Shown in pieces: positions 1-4,839 of a stretch of DNA of 5,482 nucleotides (positions within the stretch are counted from its first letter, which is position 1; every line of letters starts with the position of its first letter). This DNA is from Cyanobacteriota bacterium. Lineage in GTDB: Bacteria; Cyanobacteriota; Cyanobacteriia; Phormidesmidales; Phormidesmidaceae. Made by a program: the position numbers and the translations under genes. The stretch lies in NCBI GenBank assembly GCA_027619675.1, contig JAQCHG010000162.1:1-5482 (forward strand). Reading direction: 5' to 3'. The notes beneath the pieces were generated by a model, which saw only the letters and a program-made list of their open reading frames with translations, was not told the origin of the DNA and did no database searches.

Positions 1-710
1 GAGGCTTGAATGCGCAGCTCATCGCGATCGCACACAAACAGCGCCCGTCGCAACAGCCCCGCATCCGAGATCCGCTTCAGCAGGTTCACCGCGATGAAAG
101 TCTTGCCCGCCCCCGTCGCCAACGACAACAGCACCCGACGCGGATCCCCCTGGGTGGTGCAGCGGGCAATCTTCTCCAGCGCCGCCCGAATCGCCGCATC
201 CTGGTAATAGCGGCGTCTGCCCTCTCCGGTTTTGTAGGGGGTTAACAACGGCTTGGCAATGGTGCTGTCGAGGCTAAAGCCCTGATCGGCCTCATACCGT
301 CGCCGCAGATCCGCTGGGGTGGGGAACTCCGACAAAGGCCGGGGGGCCGAGGTGAGCCCAGTTTTGCGGTCATACTCCACAAACAGATGCCCATTGGTGG
401 CATAGACAAACTGAAGGTTATGGAGCTGGCCGTTGGCGTAGGCTTTGGCCTGTTCTAGGCCATGGGTAGGGGCATAGTCCTCGGGTTTGGCCTCAATCAA
501 GGCCACCGCTACCGGCTGCTGGCCATCCGCCACCACCAACCGCAGCACATAGTCCATCCGGCCCCGACTGCGGCGCTTGCCCCGGCCCTGAATAATGTCG
601 ATCGCCCCCGGTGTCTGCTCCCGCTTGATGTGGCGTGCTTCCGTCCATCCCCGTTGGTGCAGGGCGGGGTCAATCAATTGCGCCCGTGTGTCGGCCTCAT
701 TGCGTCCCAT
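1..710 (-). CDS. hsdR: Type I restriction enzyme R subunit (HsdR-like), N-terminal part, cut by window edge
   Basis: This is the DNA-cleaving and translocating subunit of a type I restriction-modification complex, which acts with HsdM and HsdS on unmodified DNA. I read 236 codons from ATG at 710; the frame stays open to the window edge, so the C-terminal part is missing. Residues about 7-115 form the HsdR N-terminal nuclease domain. It has the PD-(D/E)xK pattern: D53 in MDYVL, then E73 and K75 in LIEAK. Residues about 165-178 (RRRYYQDAAIRAAL) resemble the Q-motif before the helicase core. Walker A is ATGAGKT at 198-204, and motif Ia is like LFVCDRDEL at 224-232. The start is supported by AGGA at 717-720, 6 nt upstream. 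hsdM and hsdS are not in the window. A stand-alone DEAD/DEAH helicase-nuclease of the same family is the alternative. The family call is firm; whether the full gene is intact cannot be seen. Confidence 0.9.
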   Translation of the reverse strand, partial: MGRNEADTRAQLIDPALHQRGWTEARHIKREQTPGAIDIIQGRGKRRSRGRMDYVLRLVVADGQQPVAVALIEAKPEDYAPTHGLEQAKAYANGQLHNLQFVYATNGHLFVEYDRKTGLTSAPRPLSEFPTPADLRRRYEADQGFSLDSTIAKPLLTPYKTGEGRRRYYQDAAIRAALEKIARCTTQGDPRRVLLSLATGAGKTFIAVNLLKRISDAGLLRRALFVCDRDELRIQA

Positions 711-964
711 GGATTTTCCTATGCGCCTAGCCATTCCACTAGGGCAGGCCTAGACCCTACAGCCTACGCGCCATGAAGCATCCCCCGTGGGTTGTTATCT
801 ATCTAGCCCCATCGATTCAAAAAATCCTGGGGCAACAGTCTCCTCAACAATTTTGCCCAGTGAGTGCAGCCCCGAGATGGTAATAAGACAAGAGACCGGA
901 GTAATCCGGTCTCTACGGACATCGTTGTCGATGCAGATTAGACCTTCAGCAGGGCGATCGCCCC
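711..964. other. Intergenic spacer between hsdR and ycf23
   Basis: This spacer has no convincing coding potential. It must contain the hsdR promoter on the minus strand. I see only weak candidates, such as a GATAAC-like -10 near 795-800 with poor -35 matches. Close to hsdR, CCTAG occurs at 726-730 and 749-753 and its complement CTAGG at 739-743. The central copy could therefore pair with either neighbour in the hsdR leader, but the stems are only 5 bp. The ycf23 terminator hairpin is listed separately. A 12-bp palindrome, GGGCGATCGCCC at 952-963, lies just past the ycf23 stop and is an extended HIP1 site. Confidence 0.6.
891..914 (-). terminator. Terminator-like hairpin downstream of ycf23
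   Basis: Ten bases at 891-900 (AGAGACCGGA) pair perfectly with 905-914 (TCCGGTCTCT) around a 4-nt loop. On the minus strand the stem is followed by TGTCTTATT, a moderately U-rich tail. It lies about 50 nt past the ycf23 stop and before hsdR, so it fits as an intrinsic terminator separating the two units. The plus-strand side has no T-run, so it is probably one-directional. A stable mRNA 3'-end hairpin without termination is the alternative. Confidence 0.65.
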
Positions 965-1714
965 TTAGCGGATCGTGGCCAGACGCCGCACCGTGGCCAG
1001 GGCTTCGACTAGGCTCCGCACCACGGCCACCATGGCCAGTTCGTCATTGAGCTTGTTGACTGCCGAACCGACGCCAATACCCGCTGCACCTGCCGCGATC
1101 GCGAGGGGCGCGGTCACATCCGACAGCCCCGACGCGCACAGCACCGGAACTGACACCGCCCGAGAAATCTCCCGCGCTGCCGCCAGGGTGGGGGCGGCCT
1201 TTTCGATCAGCCCCAGGGTACCGGGGTGGATGGGGGCGCTGCTGGTGCCGCCCTCGGTTTGGATGATGTCGGCCCCAGCGGCGACGAGATCTTCCGCCAA
1301 TTGCACCTGGGCATCAAGGGTGAGGATGTGGGGCACCGTCACCGACAGGGTGATGTGGGGCAGCAGGGCACGGGTTTGGTGGGTCAGGGCTAACACCTCA
1401 TCCGCCTCAAAGCGAATGCCCTGGGCATAAAAAGCATCAAAATTCCCGATTTCGATCAGGTCTGCCCCCGCCGCTACGGGCGCGACAAAGGCCGCCGCTT
1501 CCACCGCCGACACGCAGATGGGCAAATCCGTCAGGGATTTGGCCAGACGCACCAGATCCGCATCCGCCGCAATATCCAAACAGGTTGCGCCGCCTTGATC
1601 CGCCGCCCGCACCACGGCAGCCACGCGATCGCGATCGAAATTGGTGAGGCCGCTAATGATTTTCAACCCTTGGCCTTGGGCAAAGGCGGTCTGAAGCTTA
1701 GCAGGTAAGGTCAT
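965..1714 (-). CDS. ycf23: Ycf23 / DUF561 family protein
   Basis: This is a 249-residue protein of the DUF561 family (Ycf23), found in cyanobacteria and retained in some algal plastid genomes. Its biochemical role is not established. The pattern looks like a (beta-alpha)8 barrel. There are repeated short hydrophobic strands: LKIISGL at 17-23, DLPICVS at 63-69, ADLIEIGNFD at 84-93, ITLSVTVPHI at 121-130, ADIIQTEGGTSS at 148-159, VPVLCASGLS at 189-198 and AAGIGVGSAVN at 210-220. The Gly-rich C-terminal strand resembles phosphate-binding ends of TIM barrels, which is inference. The ATG at 1712-1714 has a modest GGAA at 1720-1723, 5 nt upstream. A hairpin at 891-914 closes the unit, so the gene is probably monocistronic. 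Family assignment is strong; I make no claim of a specific reaction. Confidence 0.88.
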   Translation of the reverse strand: MTLPAKLQTAFAQGQGLKIISGLTNFDRDRVAAVVRAADQGGATCLDIAADADLVRLAKSLTDLPICVSAVEAAAFVAPVAAGADLIEIGNFDAFYAQGIRFEADEVLALTHQTRALLPHITLSVTVPHILTLDAQVQLAEDLVAAGADIIQTEGGTSSAPIHPGTLGLIEKAAPTLAAAREISRAVSVPVLCASGLSDVTAPLAIAAGAAGIGVGSAVNKLNDELAMVAVVRSLVEALATVRRLATIR

Positions 1715-1986
1715 AACAGTTCCGTTGTGAGGATCGTTGCTGCCCTATTTTGCCATTGCACCCGTGCCCCAGGGCAGAGGGGGGAATTCAAAAGGCAAAA
1801 TTCAAAAGGCAAAATTCAAAAGGCAAAACTTGGGCGCACAGCGCTGCCGTTGACCGGGGACCGTGCCAGCAGTTGCAAGGGTCATCCAGAAGCCCCACAG
1901 AACCCCTGCCCCCAATTGCTGACTGTTTTCCTCTCCCCCTCTCCCCCTTTTCCCCTCTCCCCTTCTCCCCCTCTCCCTTTCTCCCC
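1715..1986. other. Intergenic spacer between ycf23 and adk, repeat-rich
   Basis: This spacer has two low-complexity elements, listed separately: a three-copy 14-bp repeat and a pyrimidine tract. The rest has no reliable gene: the open frames here are low-complexity translations of the tracts. The ycf23 promoter should lie at about 1730-1800, but I found only weak boxes there (CAAAAT on the minus strand near 1751-1756, without a good -35). A small hairpin, GCGC-ACA-GCGC at 1835-1845, is followed on the minus strand by T-rich sequence and might end the adk transcript. It is too short to call. Confidence 0.5.
1786..1827. repeat. Tandem repeat, 14-bp unit, three perfect copies
   Basis: The unit ATTCAAAAGGCAAA occurs three times head to tail without a mismatch at 1786-1799, 1800-1813 and 1814-1827. 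It is A-rich on the plus strand, in contrast to its GC-rich surroundings. It resembles the short tandemly repeated repetitive (STRR) sequences scattered between genes in many cyanobacterial genomes. It lies upstream of ycf23 and downstream of adk. No function is evident. Confidence 0.9.
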
Positions 1987-1988
1987 TC
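1926..1988. repeat. 63-nt uninterrupted pyrimidine tract (C/T), G-rich on the minus strand
   Basis: Every base from 1926 to 1988 is C or T, mostly in CTCCCC-type blocks. On the minus strand, the sense strand of adk, it reads as seven runs of 3-5 G separated by short A/G linkers. It begins inside the adk stop codon (1987-1989), so it forms the immediate 3' flank of the adk transcript. The composition allows G-quadruplex or triplex (H-DNA) structures. Whether it acts in mRNA 3'-end formation is unknown. Confidence 0.85.
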
Positions 1989-2541
1989 ACTGCCCCGCCA
2001 GAGCAGCCCGAATATCCGCTGCCACCGCATCCGGGGGTTGGTAGCCGTCAATTTTCAACAGCCGCTGGCGATAGTCGTAATAGTCCAAAATGGGGATGGT
2101 GCGCTCGTAGAGCAGTTCAATGCGCCGTTGCAGGGCGTCGGGGTTGTCGTCCGATCGCGATCGGTGCAAAGAGCGCTCAATCAGAATGTCTTTGGGCACA
2201 TCCAGCCAAATCGCCCAGTCCACCTTTTGCTGAATCTCATCCAACAAAAAGTCCAACTCTTCCGCTTGAAAGGCGGTGCGGGGGTAGCCGTCCAACAGCC
2301 ACCCCTGGCGGGCGTCGGGTTGCTGGAGGCGATCGCGCATCAGTTCAATCATGGTGGCATCCTCCACCAGCTCCCCCGCTGCCACCACCGGGGCCACCCG
2401 CTGCCCGAGGGGCGTATTGGCATCAATGGCCCGGTGTAAGAGATCCCCCGACGAAATCCAGGGAATGGCCAGGGCCTTGTTGAGTCGTTGGGCCTGGGTG
2501 CCTTTGCCCGCCCCTGGACCCCCTACCATAATCAGTCTCAC
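1987..2541 (-). CDS. adk: Adenylate kinase, short form
   Basis: This cytosolic enzyme interconverts ATP + AMP and 2 ADP. From the start chosen here the protein is 184 residues. The P-loop GGPGAGKGT is at 7-15, the NMP-binding segment SSGDLL at 30-35, and a GELVED segment at 56-61. DGYPRT at 84-89 is the family signature. The LID region is short (RSRSDD at 127-132), so this is the short, zinc-free type, below the ~214 residues of long-LID enzymes. Two GTG codons lie in tandem at 2544 and 2541. I chose the second: AGGAGG (2548-2553) is then 6 nt away rather than 3, and the product begins MRLI, as adenylate kinases usually do. The first GTG would add one residue. The gene follows the aldolase gene by 27 nt and is probably cotranscribed. 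Cyanobacteria often carry another adk in the ribosomal-protein cluster, so this may be a second copy (inference). Confidence 0.92.
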   Translation of the reverse strand: MRLIMVGGPGAGKGTQAQRLNKALAIPWISSGDLLHRAIDANTPLGQRVAPVVAAGELVEDATMIELMRDRLQQPDARQGWLLDGYPRTAFQAEELDFLLDEIQQKVDWAIWLDVPKDILIERSLHRSRSDDNPDALQRRIELLYERTIPILDYYDYRQRLLKIDGYQPPDAVAADIRAALAGQ

Positions 2542-2547
2542 CACGCC

Positions 2548-2553
2548 CCTCCT
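2548..2553 (-). promoter_or_regulatory. Shine-Dalgarno of adk, decides between two GTG starts
   Basis: The minus strand reads AGGAGG, a full anti-16S match, 3 nt before the first GTG (2544) and 6 nt before the second (2541). The spacing favours the second. The site also lies in a small self-complementary stretch (CCCTCAGGAGGG), which might partly mask it, but the loop would be very tight. Confidence 0.75.
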
Positions 2554-2568
2554 GAGGGTGCTTTGGCT

Positions 2569-3219
2569 TTAACCATACCCCTGTCCCTCTGGAGAATTAA
2601 GGGTTTGCAAGGATTTTTGAAACTGCTGTTGCAGATCCAGCAGCCCCTGCACCGCCGCCGCCACCGTTGGCCCAAAGGCCAGCACTCCATCCTCATGGCC
2701 CGCCATCACCAACACCCGCCGCTGGGGTAAGTCGGTGTCGTGGAACAGGCGAATCATTTCTGCCGCCATGGCTGGCGTGCCGTAGGGCACTGAGGGGCAG
2801 GTGGTGGGCAGGCGATCGCGGTAGTAGGCCCACAGGTCAGGGTGGTGCCCATGGGCGATCGCGCCAATGGCGGGATCGTGATCGTACAGCGCCCCATGGG
2901 TGAGGGATTCCGAAGATGCCTTGATGGGGCCTGTGCAGTGGAGGCGGTTGGCGGCAATGTCCCACTGGTCCACCAGGCTGTAATGTTCTGGCCCCGTCTG
3001 GGGCAGTGCCCCCGTTTGGGTGCCAGAGATGAGAAAGCCCCCCGTGGGCAGCCGCACACTGACGTTGCCATAGCCAATGCCATCGGGATAAGCACCCACT
3101 AAGCCCGCGTCATAGAGGCGATCGCGCCCTGCCATGAGCGGAGCCATCAACGGCGTTGACACCGCTGGCCCCGGTTGCCAATGGCCCACATATTTAATAA
3201 CCCCTTCATCCCGCATCAT
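2569..3219 (-). CDS. Class II aldolase/adducin family protein
   Basis: This is a 216-residue metal-dependent sugar-phosphate aldolase, epimerase or dehydratase of the FucA/AraD/MtnB superfamily; the substrate is not decidable from sequence. Family landmarks are in the expected order: GNVSVR at 51-56, ISGTQTG at 64-70, SSES at 102-105 and HGHH at 123-126. The SSES segment contains the acidic residue E104, at the place of the catalytic Glu. The metal ligands are probably H123, H125 and H175 (in AGHEDG). All three expected His are present, so the enzyme should be active rather than a degenerate adducin-like form. Start is ATG at 3219, with AGGAG at 3229-3233 and a 9-nt gap; a second ATG follows directly. 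adk lies 27 nt downstream on the same strand, which suggests one transcript. FucA-like aldolase and methylthioribulose-phosphate dehydratase-like activity are both open. Confidence 0.88.
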   Translation of the reverse strand: MMRDEGVIKYVGHWQPGPAVSTPLMAPLMAGRDRLYDAGLVGAYPDGIGYGNVSVRLPTGGFLISGTQTGALPQTGPEHYSLVDQWDIAANRLHCTGPIKASSESLTHGALYDHDPAIGAIAHGHHPDLWAYYRDRLPTTCPSVPYGTPAMAAEMIRLFHDTDLPQRRVLVMAGHEDGVLAFGPTVAAAVQGLLDLQQQFQKSLQTLNSPEGQGYG

Positions 3220-3248
3220 CTGTCTGCACTCCTGTTATCCAACTCCCT

Positions 3249-3290
3249 TTCACCCTCTCACCCCTTCACCCTCTCACCCCTTCACCCTCC
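3249..3290. repeat. C-rich tandem repeat, 16-bp unit x2.6, G-rich on the minus strand
   Basis: The unit TTCACCCTCTCACCCC occurs at 3249-3264 and 3265-3280, followed by a partial copy at 3281-3290. On the minus strand it gives regularly spaced GGG/GGGG runs with 4-5 nt loops, and one more GGG at 3244-3246. This is a good G-quadruplex candidate. It lies between the divergent aldolase and rpmI starts and ends directly against the proposed rpmI -35 box. Confidence 0.88.
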
Positions 3291-3320
3291 TTGCCCCTGT
3301 CCAAACCTCAGGTGTATGAT
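3291..3320 (+). promoter_or_regulatory. Likely sigma-70-type promoter of rpmI-rplT
   Basis: TTGCCC at 3291-3296 (4 of 6 matches to TTGACA) and TATGAT at 3315-3320 (5 of 6 to TATAAT) are separated by 18 nt. Transcription would begin near 3327, leaving a leader of only about 24 nt before the rpmI ATG. The same -10 hexamer recurs before ycf37. Confidence 0.6.
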
Positions 3321-3350
3321 TAAAGACTGTGTCGAAACTAGGAATCAGTC

Positions 3351-3548
3351 ATGCCAAAGCTGAAAACACGCCGCGCGGCTGCCAAACGCTTCCGGCGCAG
3401 CGGTAGCGGCAAAATTATGCGCCGCAAGGCATTCCACAACCACCTGCTTCAGAAGAAAGGCACCGATCGCAAGTCGCGCCTCTCTAAGATTGGGGTCGTG
3501 GCCGAAGTGGATGCCCCCAATGTAGAAGCCATGCTGCCCTACCTCTAA
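3351..3548 (+). CDS. rpmI: 50S ribosomal protein L35
   Basis: This 65-residue basic protein of the large ribosomal subunit has the normal length for L35. The start [14 protein letters not shown] and the segment [13 protein letters not shown] at 24-36 are the family hallmarks, and it is rich in Lys and Arg throughout. AGGA at 3340-3343 sits 7 nt before the ATG. rplT follows after 70 nt, the usual L35-L20 pair. The common bacterial order is infC-rpmI-rplT, but infC is not upstream here; the divergent aldolase gene takes its place. Confidence 0.98.
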   Translation: MPKLKTRRAAAKRFRRSGSGKIMRRKAFHNHLLQKKGTDRKSRLSKIGVVAEVDAPNVEAMLPYL

Positions 3549-3618
3549 CCCAGAGGTTTACAAACGGTCAGCGCTTCAACAGATCACTTGTCTCATTCAA
3601 TTTTGAAGGTTAACGGTC

Positions 3619-3969
3619 ATGGCACGGGTTAAACGCGGCAATGTCGCCCGCAAGCGCCGCAAGAAAATTCTCAAGCTTGCAAAAGGGTTCCGGGGCTCCC
3701 ACTCTAAACTTTTCCGCACAGCTAACCAGCAGGTAATGAAAGCCCTGCGGTATGCCTATCGCGATCGCCGCAACCGCAAGCGCGACTTCCGTCGCCTGTG
3801 GATTACCCGCATCAACGCGGCGGCGCGCCAAGAGGGGCTGAGCTACAGCAAACTGATTGGCCAACTGAAGAAAGCCAACATTGAGATCAACCGCAAGATG
3901 CTGGCCCAAATGGCGGTGCTAGACCCCGCTAGCTTCAGCGCAGTGGTTGACCTGGCGAAAAAGGCTTAG
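3619..3969 (+). CDS. rplT: 50S ribosomal protein L20
   Basis: This 116-residue protein binds 23S rRNA directly and is needed early in 50S assembly. The N-terminal part is a very basic extended tail ([20 protein letters not shown]), followed by [12 protein letters not shown] at 21-32, the family signature. The C-terminal globular region includes [10 protein letters not shown] at about 61-70. The length is typical. GAAGG at 3605-3609 is 9 nt from the ATG. In other bacteria L20 represses its own operon by binding the leader. The leader here looks too short for the classical structure, so any such control would have to use the 70-nt rpmI-rplT spacer (inference). Confidence 0.98.
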   Translation: MARVKRGNVARKRRKKILKLAKGFRGSHSKLFRTANQQVMKALRYAYRDRRNRKRDFRRLWITRINAAARQEGLSYSKLIGQLKKANIEINRKMLAQMAVLDPASFSAVVDLAKKA

Positions 3970-4005
3970 ACTACGGCCAGTTTCGACGTTGTTTGAGAAC
4001 CCTGC

Positions 4006-4785
4006 ATGCGATATCCGCTGCTTGGTTTTGCCATGGTAATGGGGGTGCAGATGACTGCATCCCCATTTATGCTGTCAGCCCACGGGGCTGATCTCGACAC
4101 CATTCGAGATCGCGGTTACTTGGTGGTGGCGGTGAAGGACAACTGGCGACCCCTGGGCTACGTGGATGATGCCGGGGAACTGGTGGGGTACGAAATTGAC
4201 ATTGCCCGCCAATTGGCGTTGGAACTGCTGGGGGATACTGAGGCGGTGCAGCTTCAGCCCGTGGCCAATCAAGACCGCATCCCCGCCGTGCTCAATGACG
4301 AGGTGGATGTGGCGATCGCTGGGGTATCTGTTACCCCCATGCGCCAGCGCATTGTCCAGTTCAGCCTGCCCTACTACCTGGATGGCACCGGGTTTGTCAC
4401 CCGCCTGCCCAGGCTTCGTCAACTGTCGGATCTGAGCCAGGGGGCGATCGCCCTGCTGCAAGGATCCGCCGCCATTCCGGCAGTCCAGTACCTGTTGCCC
4501 ACGGCGGGGCTGTTGGGGGTGCCCTCCTACCAGCGGGCCTTGGGCGCTCTGGAGGCGGGGCAGGCGGATGCCTTTGCTGGAGATATTTCCGTCTTGGCGG
4601 GTTGGGTGCAGGTCCATCCCGACTACCATCTGCTGCCAGAGGTGATCACCGTGGAGCCTTTGGCGGTGGTGATGCCCAAGGGCACGCAATACGACAGTTT
4701 GCGGCGGGGGGTGAATGCCGCCGTGGCGGATTGGCACGACACCGGCTGGTTAGAGGAACGGGCCACTGCTTGGGGGTTGCCCTGA
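4006..4785 (+). CDS. Family-3 extracellular solute-binding protein (polar amino acid type)
   Basis: This is a 259-residue exported binding protein with the SBP_bac_3 fold. It probably captures a polar amino acid or similar small ligand in the periplasm. An N-terminal signal peptide is visible: R2, a hydrophobic core at about 5-23, and cleavage around 25-28 (SAHGA). There is no lipobox Cys, so it should be soluble. Landmarks are LVGYEIDIA at 59-67, DVAIAGVSVTPMR at 101-113 and FSLPYY at 119-124. R113 is at the place of the carboxylate-binding Arg; D193 in AFAGD probably contacts the amino group. No permease or ATPase gene is nearby, so it is an orphan subunit or not a transporter part. It starts 36 nt after rplT with no terminator between and only a weak ribosome-binding site. 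The internal ATG at 4033 is less likely because it would shorten the signal peptide. Confidence 0.88.
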   Translation: MRYPLLGFAMVMGVQMTASPFMLSAHGADLDTIRDRGYLVVAVKDNWRPLGYVDDAGELVGYEIDIARQLALELLGDTEAVQLQPVANQDRIPAVLNDEVDVAIAGVSVTPMRQRIVQFSLPYYLDGTGFVTRLPRLRQLSDLSQGAIALLQGSAAIPAVQYLLPTAGLLGVPSYQRALGALEAGQADAFAGDISVLAGWVQVHPDYHLLPEVITVEPLAVVMPKGTQYDSLRRGVNAAVADWHDTGWLEERATAWGLP

Positions 4786-4810
4786 CGTGGCAAGATGGTC
4801 AAGATATGAT
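4782..4810 (+). promoter_or_regulatory. Candidate promoter of ycf37
   Basis: CTGACG at 4782-4787 (4 of 6 matches) and TATGAT at 4805-4810 (5 of 6) have the ideal 17-nt spacing. The -35 box overlaps the stop codon of the preceding gene. Transcription would begin near 4817, giving a leader of about 23 nt. The gene may thus be expressed independently of the ribosomal-protein unit. Confidence 0.55.
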
Positions 4811-4818
4811 GTCTTGCC
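4789..4818. promoter_or_regulatory. Inverted repeat spanning the ycf37 -10 box
   Basis: GGCAAGA at 4789-4795 and TCTTGCC at 4812-4818 are perfect 7-bp complements separated by 16 nt, and the proposed -10 box lies inside. No T-run follows, so it is not a typical terminator for the upstream gene. The placement suits an operator for a dimeric regulator, or an mRNA hairpin if transcription comes through from upstream. Chance is possible for a 7-bp arm. Confidence 0.4.
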
Positions 4819-4839
4819 CGGTTTCGATCCTAGGGAATC

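Noticed and set aside
711..964. tRNA or small RNA gene in the hsdR-ycf23 spacer
   Set aside because: No cloverleaf or T-loop-like sequence is seen; the only strong structure is the ycf23 terminator hairpin.
975..1430. Plus-strand open frame antisense to ycf23
   Set aside because: It is a shadow of the GC-rich ycf23 codons, with Arg/Ala/Ser-rich content and no family resemblance.
1786..1827. CRISPR-like array
   Set aside because: The three 14-bp units are directly adjacent with no spacers, so this is a simple tandem repeat.
1727..2439. Long plus-strand open frames across the repeat spacer into adk
   Set aside because: They translate the pyrimidine tract as Pro/Ser/Leu low complexity and then run antisense to adk; no ribosome-binding site and no recognisable protein.
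3557..3588. Internal promoter between rpmI and rplT
   Set aside because: TTTACA resembles a -35, but the sequence 17 nt later (CAGATC) is a poor -10; the genes are expected to share one transcript.
4075..4737. Minus-strand 220-codon open frame antisense to the binding-protein gene
   Set aside because: It is His/Gln/Gly-rich shadow translation, while the plus strand has a clear family-3 binding protein.
4789..4818. Terminator of the binding-protein gene
   Set aside because: The inverted repeat has a 16-nt centre and is followed by CGGTTTCG rather than a T-run; it fits better as a promoter-associated element.
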